A DNA stretch of 64,000 nt from Bifidobacterium canis. Lineage in GTDB: Bacteria; Actinomycetota; Actinomycetes; Actinomycetales; Bifidobacteriaceae. Below the pieces are notes generated by a model. That model ran no database searches and was not told the DNA's origin. It saw nothing but the letters and a program-made list of their open reading frames with translations. Numbering within the stretch: position 1 is the first letter of the stretch; each line of letters opens with the position of its first letter. Where the stretch lies: assembly GCF_009727065.1 (NCBI RefSeq), contig NZ_WNLP01000005.1, positions 1 to 64,000 on the forward strand, written 5' to 3'. Positions 38,765 to 50,791 of this stretch are shown piece after piece. The translations under genes and the position numbers were made by a program.

Positions 38765-39526
38765 TCAGAGCGCGAGGAAGTTGTCGAGTCCCACGGTCAG
38801 TCCGGGGTATGCGTGCGAGGCGATCTTGCGCACGGCGAGCAGCACGCCGGGCATGAAAGAAACGCGGTCGAAGCTGTCGGCGCGAATCACCAACTGTTCG
38901 CCTGCATTGCCCAGCAGCACTTCTTCGTGGGCGTTCAATCCGCGCAGACGCACGGCGTGCACGTGCACACCGTCGATCACCTGACCGCGTGAGCCACCGT
39001 CAGTCTGCGTGTTATCCGGCATCGCTTCCATGCCAGCAGCCGCGCGCGCCTCGCCGATCGCGTGCGCGGTGTGGATGGCGGTGCCGCTCGGAGCGTCCAC
39101 CTTGTCGGGGTGATGCAATTCGATCACTTCGGCGGATTCGAAGTACGGGGCGGCGATACGCGCGAACACGTCGGCGAGCACCGCGGAAATCGCGAAGTTC
39201 GGCGCGATGAACACGCTCTGCTCGCGGCCGTGCGTTTCGCGAACCTCGATAAGCGCCTTGCGCACCTGGTCGAGCTTCTCATCGGTCCAGCCGGTGGTGC
39301 CCACCACCACGTTGACGCCCTGCTTGATGAGCGTCAGCACATTGTTCAGACTCACCGCGGGCACGGTGAACTCAACCACGACATCGGTGTTCTCCGGCGT
39401 GATCTGCGTCAGATCGTCGCCGGCATCCAACGCGAGCGCCAACTGCGTGTCTTCGGCGTCTTCCACAGCCTTGACCACGTGCGAGCCCATGCGTCCCTTT
39501 GCGCCGACCACCGAAACTCGAATCAT
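38765..39526 (-). CDS. dapB: 4-hydroxy-tetrahydrodipicolinate reductase
   Basis: Reduces the DapA product with NAD(P)H. About 253 residues: the N-terminal nucleotide-binding VSVVGAKGRMGSH, VVEFTVP, NVVVGTTGW and APNFAISAVL, then the catalytic ELHHPDKVDAPSGTA (His pair and Lys). The ATG at 39526 is chosen because GAGGAGG sits 6 nt upstream; an ATG at 39532 directly abuts the ribosome site. It is the first of dapB-dapA. Confidence 0.96.
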   Translation of the reverse strand: MIRVSVVGAKGRMGSHVVKAVEDAEDTQLALALDAGDDLTQITPENTDVVVEFTVPAVSLNNVLTLIKQGVNVVVGTTGWTDEKLDQVRKALIEVRETHGREQSVFIAPNFAISAVLADVFARIAAPYFESAEVIELHHPDKVDAPSGTAIHTAHAIGEARAAAGMEAMPDNTQTDGGSRGQVIDGVHVHAVRLRGLNAHEEVLLGNAGEQLVIRADSFDRVSFMPGVLLAVRKIASHAYPGLTVGLDNFLAL

Positions 39527-39640
39527 ATGCATCCTCCTCGAACTACTACACTCCGTCAGCTCAACCGGCTGCGCGGGAATACTATTCCGACGCCCAGTCT
39601 AGTTTCCGATCCGCCGATGTTGTGTAAATATGCAGCGAGC

Positions 39641-41043
39641 TCAGTTGGCGGAGGGGTTCTTGCGGGAGACGATATACCAGCCGAGGATGGCGAACGGTAT
39701 CGCGGCGAGCGTGTACATCCACGTGGTCATCACGCCGGCGTGCGCGTCGATGTGGTCGATCACCATGCCGCCGAGCAGCGAGCCGAGCGCGGCGCCGATC
39801 TGACCGGCGGTGGTGAGCCACGACAATCCTTCGGTCAGCTGGTGTTCGGGCACGACTTCGCGCACGATCAGGTTGCCGGTGGCGAACAGCGGCGAAACGA
39901 CCAAGCCGGCGAGCAATTCGACGGCACCGAGCACGAAATACCAGTCCATCGTCACGCGCATCAGAGCGAAGCCGACGACGAGAATGCTCAGGCAGATCAA
40001 CATGCGGCGCCAATGCGAGCCGCGATGCTGGCGGGAGCCGAAATACAGCGCGCCGATGCACGAGCCGATCGCGATCATCGCCAGCTGCAGGCCGAGGAAC
40101 TTGTCGAGATGATCGGCTTCCATCGCGGCGGTCATCGACACGTCGAAGGTCGTGAAGCTCATGTTGAAGCAGATGAACGAAAGCATAAGCGGCAGAATGC
40201 CGGCGCACAGCAACACATTGCGCTGCTTGGCGGGCGTGCGGAATCCGCCAATCCCTGATGCTTGCGCTCGACACCGGCTTTCTGCCCGGCTTTCGTCGTA
40301 CCGTCTTCATTGCGAGCGAAGCCGTCGCGCGCCATCAGCACGTCTTCGTCATCGCTGGCAACCGCAACGGTTTGCACGGTCTGCAACACCGGCGGCTGCG
40401 TGCTTTTGAGCGAGAAGAATATCGTGCCACCGATCGCGCAGGCCGCGGTGGGCACGAACAGCTGCGAAACCGGGTGCACCGAAGTGGCGAGCGTGGCGGC
40501 GAGAATCGGGCCGAAGATGAACACGATCTCGTCGATGGCCGACTCCAGCGCATACGCCGTGTTGAGCAGATCCATGTTGCCAGTGCGTTCGAGCAGATAC
40601 GTCCAGCGAGTGCGCACGAGCGCGCCGAACGAGAACTGCGTGGCACCCATCAGCACGGCGAGCACGAACAGCAGCGGAATCGGCACGCGCGCCAACGCCG
40701 CGAATGCGAATCCGAGCATGATGATCACCTGGATCGTCAGAGCCACGCGACCCACGCGGTATTGCCCGAAGCGGTCGAACAGCCTCGCATAGAACGGTGT
40801 GACGGCGGCTACCGCGAAAATATAGGCGGCGCTCATCGCGCCGGCGATAGTCCAATTGTTGTAGAGGTGGTTCAACGCGAGCACGATGCCCAGGCTCATC
40901 ATCGACATCGGCAGGCGTGCGAGCGCAGCCGACGCGCAGAATGCCTTCGCGCCCGGCAAACGGAACATGCGCGCGTACGGAGAGCCACCCTTCTTCTTCG
41001 GTTGCTGAGTGCGAGCCGAGGTGTTGGAGGGTTGCGGACTCAT
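39641..41043 (-). CDS. MFS transporter, frame broken once
   Basis: About 467 residues after repair, with around twelve hydrophobic segments and a central cytosolic loop (DDEDVLMARDGFARNEDGTT). The start MSPQPSNTSA (41043) overlaps the GNAT stop by ATGA, so the two are translationally coupled. The frame is lost in the C run 40253-40255 (one base missing); restoring it gives KHQGIGGFRTPAKQRNVLL at the central loop and joins both six-helix halves. The substrate is unknown; linkage to an acetyltransferase suggests an efflux role, but that is weak inference. Confidence 0.82.
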
Positions 41044-41752
41044 TTGGCCGGCGTCTCCTGCACTGCAGCCGGCACATCGCCTCGATAGACGAACATGTCG
41101 TAGTTGAGACGGTAGATCTGATCGTCGTCTTCGGGGTGATCGGCGTGCAGGCGTTCCGCCACGCGTTTGAGTCCGTGGTATTCGTAATACATGTAGTCGC
41201 AGGTCGTGTCGGTGTGCAGGAAGAACGAGTGTACGCCTTCCTTGCGCAGCTCGTGCATGAGCGCCTTCCACAGTTTGCCGCCCACGCCCATGCCCTGCGT
41301 GGCGGGATTCACCATGTAGAGCAGCAGTTCGGCCTGCGTGTTCCTCTCGACCTCGCTGTCTCGTTCCATCTGCTGTTCGCCCTCGTGGAACGGGCCGTCG
41401 TAGAAATCGACGCGAGTTTGCCCATCGGGTCTTCGCTGATGAACTGCGCGGTTTCGCGAGCCATGTCGGAGGCTTCGGGGAACAGCAGGCGCTGGCCTTC
41501 GACGCGCGCGAACGTCGTGCCCGCGAACGTGCCATCCGCGGTGAACGCCATGTTCGCGAACGTGGCGCGAGACATGTAGCCGAGCGTCAAATATTTCGCC
41601 ATCTCCAAGCCCATCGGCGTGTGCTTGAGCGGCTCTTCCTGCGGCCAGATCTCGTTGAACACGCGAGACAGCTCGGGCAGGTCGTTCAACGTGGCCTGAC
41701 GGAACGTGAGTTGAGATGCCGACGCTTGCGTGGTGCCGAGCGCATCATTCAT
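41040..41752 (-). CDS. GNAT family N-acetyltransferase, frame broken once
   Basis: About 237 residues after repair. The N terminus (LTFRQATLNDLPELSRVFNE) and the acetyl-CoA loop (NPATQGMGVGGKLWKALM) are typical of GNAT, followed by FFLHTDTTCDYMYYEYHGL near the C terminus. Start 41752 (MNDALGTT) has AAGGAG upstream. The frame is lost in the G run 41427-41429 (one base missing); restoring it gives ISEDPDGQTRVDFYDGPF. The substrate is unknown. The gene-free stretch 41753-42025 shows nothing I can name. Confidence 0.8.
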
Positions 41753-42025
41753 TCGTAACACTCCTTGCTCTATGTGCTGTGTGTTGCCGTATGCGCCCGC
41801 CCGCATAGTGCGGCTGCCGAGGAGTCGACGCGCGAAGCGGCGGTGACGTGCGTTTCCCCGTCACCGAACATCCGCGTCGCGCGCAATGAGCGATGCGAGA
41901 TCCGTGATCTGCGCTGTTTCTTGCACTGGAAGCGTTCGACTCGACTCGGCGCCAATACCTGTTCGATATTATCTACCAGTGTAGATTCCACCAGATTCGC
42001 ACGTATTGTCGAATTGCGTGGATCT

Positions 42026-45000
42026 TCAGTCGTTGTCGGAGGATTCCGGCACTCCCCTGCGCATTTCGTCGATGATCTCTCGCTCGGTTTTGCGCGGCGC
42101 GACGATCAGCGCCTGCTGTGGCTCCGGCTCGCTCACATAGAACAGCGCGGCGTCGATGCGTTCCATCGGCACGCCCGTCTGTTTCGACCAGAAATACCGA
42201 TACATGTCGAGCTGTGCGAGCTTGTCTGCACGTTGCTTGGCGTTGTGTGGCCGCGCACCGGTTTTCCAGTCGATCACCGTGTAGGCGATGTTTCCGTCGG
42301 CTGGATCGATGCCTCCGTAGAACACCGCGTCGAGCTTCGCGTCGACGCGTTTGCCGATTCCGGTGACGAACGTCGACACCGCTTGTTCGACTGCCGCCGG
42401 CTCGCGATTCGGCCACGCGGATTCGAGGAATCGTTGCTGCCAGACTGTCAGATTGCTCGGCTTGCCGTCGTGTTCGGCCTCTTTGCTGGCTTGTTCTCGC
42501 ACGCGCTGTGCCATCGCTGTGCGGCTCACCGTGGATTCCGGATCTCGCTCCGCTTGCAGGTAGCGCTGCGCCCACTCGTGGAACCGCGTGCCCGCCTGCG
42601 CTTCGACCGAACTGATCTGCGGCACTGGGCGGATGATTTCCAATGCGAATTCGGTGGCGTTCTCGCCTTTCGACGCGTTGCGCTGCAAGCCGGTGGTGGT
42701 CAGGCGAGCGTTGGCATCGAGCAGACGTTGCCCGCGTTTTCTCACAGCCGCTTCGATCTGCTGAGGCGTCATGTCTTCTCGGATCAGCGTCTCGTTCTCG
42801 GCGACGAGTAGGCGCGCACGCTGCAGCAACGACGATTGTGCGGCGCGCGGCGCTTCGTGCCGTGGCTCGGCTGTGTCGCCGCTCGCCGTTAGGCGTTTCA
42901 GCACGTTGCTGACACCCTTGTTCAACGCGGAGCGCACGTCGTCGCTCAGTTTTCCCGGCCATGGCAGATCAGCCGTTCCGCTGATCTCCTCGACCGGTTC
43001 GTTCCATGCCGCGTCGACTATATTCGCTTTGAATTCGTCGGCATGTTCCCCGATGATCACGCCTTCCGGAGTTTTCTCTCCGCGCGCACGCAACGACAGC
43101 GCCGCGTCAGTGTCTACCGCGGCGTTTTCTTGATGCTGTGACGGCTGATTGTCGAAGGATTGCAAAATGATGCGCTGCGAGAATTCCTCGGAGCTCTCTG
43201 ATTCCGCGTCACTGGACTTCACTGGCAATGTGCAGAGCGCATCGTTCAATTCCACCCAGAAATTCGACGCGTTCTTCGGCCAACCGGTTTCCGGCGTGAT
43301 GCGGCTCAATGTGGGGCGCCTACTGTAGGTGACGAGTGCATCGTGCTTGGCGCGCGTCAACGCCACATACATCAGGCGACGCTCATCGGCGTGCAGGGCA
43401 CGGCCACGCTCCTCGCGTTGCGAGAGCGCCCAATCCTTGCGTTCACCCGGATCCATCGATTCGATGCCGAAATTGCGCAGTTCCTCACGGATCTGGCCGA
43501 ATGCCTCGTCTTCCAACCCCAGCACATCGTCAATGCCTTGCAATGCGGCGATCGGCGTGCTGGGCTGGCTCGTTTCATCGGAATCCGGATTGTCCGTTGG
43601 CTGCCAGTTGGGGAATTTCGGCAGAATGTTCGCGTCCACTCGAATCGGCACAGGCACGGCCTGGGGTTGTTCCAGCCAACTGTGCGCACTTTCGCGGTAC
43701 AGCGGCGGTTCCCAATCCGAGGTAGAGCCCTGCGCCTCGCCGGTGCTGATGCTCAGGTAGTCTCCCTGGTTCGACGGGAAGTCGCGCTCCTCGACGCCCA
43801 CCACTGCCACGGCATCCCATTCCAAACCCTTGGATTGGTGCACCGTCATCAGAATGACGTCGGCAGGCTCATCGCTCATATCCATGCTCACTTCAGGCAT
43901 GTCTTTGCTGCTCGCGCCACCGATGTAGGCCAAATATCCTCGTAACGTCGGGTGTTGCTGTTGTGCGATCTCACTCACATAGGTGTTCACCGTTTCAAGC
44001 AGCGCGTCGATAGGGGCATGGGCAACATCCTGCGGCACGGAACGCGCATCGGCAAGACTGCCGGCGAGCAGCATGTCGACGTCGAGGTTCAGGGCCTCCA
44101 CTGCGGTGCGGATCACTTGGGCGATCGGCTGATACATCGCATCCTGCACCTGATGCATCGCCGTCACCGCCTGCCGCACACCGAGCAGACCTTCCTCACT
44201 CAAATGGGCCTGTTGCAGCTGGTCTTCCACGTCATCGCGCAGCAGCATGTCGATCAAATACACCATGTTCGGCGCATTCTGCGCATATTTGCGGATAAGT
44301 GGCACGCGTTCCTTCACCGGGGTGTTCTCGTCGGCGAGACCGGCTTCGACGAGCGCACGAAACCGGTATTCGGCGTTGAGGGCGTTCGCCCTGTCGCTCA
44401 ACCGTTTGAGGTCGGCAGCACCCAGCGCGTATCGTGGCGTGGCAAGCAATCGCAGCAACGATTCCGAATCGCGGTGGTCGCTCACCACACGCAGCAACGA
44501 CAACGTGTCTTGAATCTCCGGCCGGTCGAGCAAGGCAGACAAACCGACCGTTTGCACGCGCAGATACCGGCCGTTAGCCAACTCCACCTGCTTGAGTGCA
44601 TCCTCATAGGCGGCCATTGCGGTTTTCCCACGGAACAGCACAGCTACGTGTGGATCCTGCCGGCCAGCGGCATCATGAGCACCGTAGCGTTCCACGCTGT
44701 GTTTCACGAATCGGCATACGGCGTCGATCTCCTGACCGCGCGTCTGGAACCCGAGCACACCCAGCGTGCCCTCATCCACACCGCCTTCGATGTTGCGCAG
44801 CTCCTCCACCCGCACTTCGCGCGCATTGGCACTGCTGGAACGTTTCTCTATGCGACGCAGCACTTTCGTGAGATTATTCGCCGCTTGCAGCACGATTCTT
44901 GAATTGCGGCGCGTACGCGTGATCGACATCGGCTCAGTGTTTTCGGCATATGGAAGTCGTCTATGAACATGCGGAATGCGCCTGGGCTAGCGCCTCGCCA

Positions 45001-46127
45001 CGCGTAAATCGACTGGTAGGGGTCACCGACGGCGCTCACCGCTGCCGCATGATCTCCCTGTTGCGCGGGATCCGCATAGAACAGTGCGGATAATAATGCA
45101 GACTGCGTGGTAGACGTGTCTTGGAACTCGTCGAGCAGCACATGCGTGTATTGACGACGGTAGCGTGCGCCGATCGACGGGAAACGCGACACCAATTGGT
45201 AGGCGGCGATCACAAAATCGCTGTATTCGGCCATGTGCCGACGTTTTTCTCAGCCGCATACATGCGCACCAGTGAGAGCAGCAGATCGCGTTTCATGGCC
45301 ACCATGTAGAGCTGGCTTGCACAACTGATCGCATCCAGTTGCATCGCCTCTTCGAGATTGGCTGCGTCTTCGGCGGTTTCCTGATAGGTTTCCCCTTTCT
45401 TCTCCTTGCGCATACGCTTGGTGTTCACCGCTCGTGCCGCCTTCGACGTGCTTGCGCCGGGATCCCCGGGATCGGCGCGCAGCACTTCCTCCTCACTGAC
45501 GTTCAGCAGTTCGAGGATGCGCGCGCGGAACGCGAGATCCCATTCGTGAACGCGGTCGATGGCCTCTTCGAACGTGGTGCAACCGTCACCGATCATCGAA
45601 TTCGCGATGTTGTTCGACAGCGCATACACGTTGTTGACTATCGAGTTGAACGATCCGGCGTCGAATCCGGCGCGCATGATGTCGTCGATGTGAGCGCCCA
45701 CTACGGCGGTGATGATCTGCCGGGCACCCACTTCGCTCAATGGCTGGGTTTGCTGGTCGAAGCCGACGAGCAGACCGTATTGGCGCACGATCGATTGGAA
45801 GAACGCGTCGTATGTGCGCACGTCCGGTTTCATGAACGCGACGCGGCGCATATGTTCGGCGTCGCCCGGGTTGGAGCGCATGCGCTCGCGCGCGTCGTCG
45901 ATAACCGCTTGCGAGACGCGCGACAACAGTTCGCCCGCCGCCTTTTTCGTGAAGGTGAGGCCGAGAATATGCTCCGGCGGCACGCCTTCGTGGATCAGTT
46001 GAACCACGCGCTCGGTCATCGTGAATGTTTTGCCCGACCCCGCGCCGGCGACGACGATCACGTTGGCGTCGGAGGGCGCCTCGATGATCTTACGCTGCTC
46101 GTCACTCGGCGTCTTCTTCTCGCTCAT
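42026..46127 (-). CDS. adnB: AdnB-like ATP-dependent helicase/nuclease, frame broken twice
   Basis: Motor-nuclease subunit of an actinobacterial AdnAB-type double-strand-break resection complex; about 1367 residues after repair. Start 46127 (MSEKKTPSDEQ) has AGGGGG upstream. UvrD-type motifs: Q motif SDEQRKIIEAP, Walker A VAGAGSGKTFTM, Walker B LLDEFQDT, motif III AVGDPYQSIYAWRGA, motif V MTVHQSKGLEWDAV, VALTRAKHDALV. The C-terminal RecB-type nuclease includes AGTRFHEWAQRYL and YTVIDWKTG. Breaks lie in the T runs 45244-45248 and 44940-44943 (one base missing each); restoring gives AAEKKRRHMAEYSDF and MPKNTEPMSITRTRRN. Both motor and nuclease residues are intact. Confidence 0.9.
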
Positions 46128-46170
46128 TGCATCCCCCTGTTCCGCTCTGTATATGTTTCCGTATGCGTAT

Positions 46171-49100
46171 TCACTGCGCTTGTTCCGCTGTGCCAAGTTG
46201 CGTTTCGAACACGGTGGCCATCTCCTCGGCGCAGGCGGGCAGATCGGCCCATGCGTGCAATGCTGCATGTGCGCGGCCGTGGGATGCGCGATGATGGTTT
46301 GCGCGCGCGACGCCGCAGCCGCATAGAACACACGCGAGATCATCGACAACGCCCACAATGTCATCTCGTTGCTCGAGGCGAGCAGATGCTGCCACACCTC
46401 GTCGCGCACGCCTTCCGGAGTTTCCTGCGGCACGTTTGACGCGTCGAACAGTTTCTCCAGTTTCCGCACTGACGGTCTCGCGATGAACGGCATGCGGGTT
46501 ATCGCACCGTCGACGATCAGCGCCGGCTGGTGGTACGATTCGACTCGCGTTCGCGTTCCCGCCGGCGCTGCCTGATCTTTCACATAGAACAGACCGGAAC
46601 GGCTGATGCCCGGGATTGAGCTGACGATATTGTTCGGCTCGCGGTCAGTATTGAAGGCGACACCCAGCTGGTAGCAGACGAGCTGCAAATCATTGAACTG
46701 CTCGCCCATCTTGTGTGAATAGCCGGTTTTATAGTCGATGATGCGCCATGCCGTGCCGCCTTCAGGCATTGCGCGTTCTTCGATGCGGTCGATGCTGCCC
46801 GTCAGCTGGATGATCTGATCGTCGGCCAGGTCGAGCGGCCACCCTTGCATCAGTGTGCCGAGTATCGCGCGCATCTCGTCGACGCTCACCTTGTATTCGT
46901 CTGCCTCACCGCGATTGTATGCGTCGGTGATATCCGCCAGCGTGAACCGCCCACGGAACGTCTGCTCGGCAAACGACTGCTGTAGCTCACACGAGTCGTC
47001 TCCCAAGTATCCGGGTTCGTTCGAATACACGAAATAATGTGCGACGTGGAGCAGCATGCTCTGAGCTTCGGCGTCGCGCTGATAGGCCTGATAGCGTTCG
47101 GAGGCGTCTTGGATGCTCTGCGGGTCCATGCGGTTGGGCGCATAGTATTCGTTGAACATCTTCAACGTGAGCACCCGCACCACTTCGTCGCACCATTCGC
47201 CTGTATGCTCGCCGCTCTCCGGCAATGGGAAGAATCCCTCATACACGCTTGGCAGATCCCAATGATGCGCAGTGGCATATTGGGCTGCCCCGTGCACGAG
47301 CGTGCCGAAGTTCTGCGCTACGCCGCTCGGTGTTGGACCGCTGAATTCTCGTTCCATGCGCGAGCAGACGGCGCACGCCCACAGGTTATCGACTTGGGAG
47401 GGCAGCAGGTTGATCACCTGCTGGCGATTCTGCGCGAACGGGTCTGCCGGCTGTGTGTGAGCTGCCGCAATTGCGGACTGTGAACTGTGCGCTCGGTGAT
47501 GTTGAACGCTGGCAGCGCTTCTCTTGCTCGCACTGGCAACGCTCGCAGAGCCTGGTGCGTCCTGCATGAACGGCCAATTGCGCGGATCGGCTTGGGCGAT
47601 GCCATGTGAAGCGAGTTCGGAAAGCGCCGCCACCGCATCATTGAACTCTCCGCTGGTTTCGCTGGCATGCATGAGCGTCATGCGCGCGAGTGCGATCACA
47701 CCGCGAATGCTGGCGTCAAGTGACTCGTCGCCATACAGATATCGGCGTTCGGTTCCATCACTGTCAGCTGTTTGTTCAACGCTCTGTTGCGTGCGGTCGA
47801 AGTATTCGGGCAGGTAGGCGTAGAGGAAGTCAGATGGCGTCATATCGTCGTTGACGCTGGCACTGACGAACACCTGCCCACTGGCACGGGTCAACGCCAC
47901 CAGCCAGCTTTTCTGCTCGTTGGCAAGCACTTGTTCCAGTTGACGGTTGCCTTGGCGGTCTTCCTCTTCACGCGCCACACCGTGCATGATCAGATCGATG
48001 AGGTCTTCACCGCCGAACATCGTGTTGCGTGCCGCCAGATTCGGCCATACGCCCTGCTGCACCGATGGAATCCACACCTGCTTCCATGCTCGACCGCTTG
48101 TGCCTGCCGGGGTGGTTAACGTCACGGCTTGATCCACCGGCGCGGTTTTTGCCAACGAGTCGGCTTCGATCTGCAGTTGGCGCACCTGATCTATGAACGC
48201 GTTGATCGTGGGGGCATTCTCTTCGGATTGCGTGTAGGACTGCGCATAGCCGAACAATCGCATCGCCACGTCAAGACGATCGTTGGCGGCCCTGCCCGCA
48301 GGGGAATCGAAAATGGCTTCGGCACGCCATGCCGGTGCGACGTTGGTCGCCTGCCATGCCGCGTCCAATGCGAATTGCGGTGCTTGCGACGGCAGCGTGC
48401 GCAAGGAGGCGGCGAGCGCGCCCACCACCTGCCAGAGTCTGATGAACCCTTGCGTGTCGTCGTCAGCCGTCCCACACAGGTGTTCGAGCACCGTCAGCAG
48501 CGTGTCATCGTCACCCTGGGCGAGCAGCAGATACAGCGCATCCGTGCCGAACGGCAGGTCGTCGCCGGTTTTCTCCGTGTCGTCGAGCAGCGAATCGTCG
48601 ATGACGATTGCGGACTCCCGCTCACGTTCGGCATGCGCCTTACGTACGGCGTCCGCCAAGGCGTTCCACTGGCGTTCCAGATCGGCGAGCGCGCTCGTCT
48701 GATCGGTCGCCGCATCGTCGGTGCCGTTACCGGTATCGACGTCGAAATGCATTGTGAACCCCGAGGATTCCTCTGCTGTTTCTGCTGGCTCCGGCGGCTG
48801 TTCGACGTCTGTTTTCGTGACTTTCGCCAATGCTTCCAGCGACAGCATGGCCGCGTTCACCGTGTCAAGGCGCAACGGGCGGGTCGGCTTGTGCTTATGC
48901 TTCACCTGCTGCGTGAGGTTCATACTGGGCGTGTTCGCCGGGTCGATGAGCAAGCTGTCCGCTATCTGCTGCACGCGTGAACGCACGTATTTCGCGGCGC
49001 TCGCCAACGTCATCGAACGGGTTTCCAGCCGTGCGTTGCGCAACTGTGCGAGTTCGATCAGCGCGAAGAGTCCGCGCACGAATGGTTCGTCGGCCAACGC

Positions 49101-50654
49101 TCTGGTCACTGACGAGTAGCGAACCGGAATGTTGTTGCTGCGCAGCGCTTCGCCGAATCGCCGCACGTCGGCGTTGTCGTGGCAGATAACCGCCATGTCG
49201 TTCCAATTCGTGGCGTCATCATCGAGATAGTTGGTGGTGATCTGCCACACGATGTCGTCGAGTTCGGCGGTGGCATTGCGGTACAGCCGGCCTTGCAGCG
49301 AACCGTCGTGGATTCGTGCGTCGTCTGCCTCCAATGGTTGCAATGACGCCGACCCCGCCACCGCGGGCAGTTTGCCGGGGCGGTTCGGCAGCGCCTCGTC
49401 ACTGTGCTCGGGCGTGGCGATCGACAGGCTCACGCGTGAGGCCACGATGTCGCGATACGTGACCGGATCGGGCGTGGGCGCCGGCAAGCGCAGTTGCGTG
49501 GCGGCGAACACGCCGTTCGGGTCGAGGAAGCGTTCGAACAGGTATTCGGGGTATGAGCCGCGGAAGCTTTGCAACGCCTCATCAGGGTTGCCGATCAGCA
49601 GCAATCGCGCTCCACGTGCACGCAACGCGGAGAGGAACGCCAAGCCGGATAGCGTGAGATCTTGCACATCGTCCACGATCAGCACTGTTGGCAGATCGTC
49701 GTCGCCGTCACCGTCACGCAGCGCGTGCATGGCCGCGAGCGGCAGATATGAGGGGTCGAGACGGTATTCGCCGTGGTAGCGTTCGCCGATCAGATCGATG
49801 TATTCGTGCCGCAACGCCAAGGCGAGGCGCCACTGCAACGAGAGCCGCACTCCCGCAGGCCCTTCGGATTCAACCTGCGTGCATGCCACGCGGCGAATCC
49901 AATCCACCGCATCGCCTTGTTCGTCTAGATTGCCGTTCAACCGCAGCAACGCGCCGATCTCGTCGAGTCTGGCGAGCATGTCGCGCGCCTGAGCCACAAA
50001 ATCCGCGTTCACATTCGCCGCGATATTCTCCACGTTCCAATCCGCGTCTGCATCACTGGCCGCATCGAGCACGATCGTCGCCCAATCCAGCGGGCGTTGA
50101 TTCTCCTGCCCGTTCAACTCAGCCGCCTTCACGTCTGCGGGCGTGGCAGCGTCTTCGAAATATGCAGCCAGTAATCGGCAGGTCTCGCAGGAGCCGGATT
50201 CGCCTTCACGCCAATGCTTCACATGCACTGCGATCACATGATGCAGCAGCGCGTCTTGCTCGGCACCGTTGATGAGACGCGGATGGCTGCGCCCTGCGCG
50301 CTCACGAGCGTCATCGAGAATCTGGAAGGCGAGCGCGTTCAGCGTGGTCGCCGGTCTCATGCGCGTGCTTGAACCGAGCGTGCGAATAATCTCGTCGGAA
50401 TACACGTCGGCGACGCGTCTGTTCGGCACGATCATCACGGCAGCCGTCTCACCGAGCCGTTGCATCGCCCGTAACGTCGAATGCACGGCGAGCGTGGTCT
50501 TACCCGAACGCGGAGCCCCCGAAACCAGCAGCGTCGCCGGTTCGCCGGCGTCGAGCATGCCGTCCACAGCGGCGCACACTGCGGTGTCGGCAATGTGCGC
50601 AGCGTCAATATTGTGGGCACTGCCAGCAGTGCGCGCAGTAAGCATATCCCCCAT
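46171..50654 (-). CDS. adnA: AdnA-like helicase/nuclease, frame broken near the C terminus
   Basis: Partner of adnB; about 1494 residues. Start 50654 (MGDMLTARTA) follows GAGGAGG. Walker A VSGAPRSGKTTLAV (near residue 43), Walker B VLIVDDVQDLTL, and a C-terminal nuclease with FGTLVHGAA, LTGSIDRIE and WRIIDYKTG plus Cys residues (WACAVCSRM) that may hold an Fe-S cluster as in AddB-type nucleases. The frame is lost in the G run 46237-46239; restoring one base gives ICPACAEEMATVFETQLG and a stop at 46171. Without it the frame reads straight into adnB and makes a false 1814-residue fusion. A gap of about 43 nt separates the two genes. Confidence 0.88.
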
Positions 50655-50791
50655 GTTCGCCCGTCCTCCTCGCCGAAATCAACAACGCAGCCAAGTCTAC
50701 GTTCGCGCTGTGAGGCAGTCAACATGCCGGAGGTTCGCGAAAAATTTTTCCAGTATCGTTGGCACAACCTTGCACGGAAAGGAGGCTGGGC

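Noticed and set aside
41770..41991. A 73-residue protein between GNAT and adnB
   Set aside because: It lacks a ribosome site, shows no family likeness and has composition like non-coding sequence.
45210..50654. A single 1814-residue AdnA-AdnB fusion protein
   Set aside because: The frame passes into adnB only because one base is missing in the G run 46237-46239. Restoring it gives a normal AdnA end, and adnB has its own ribosome site and start at 46127.
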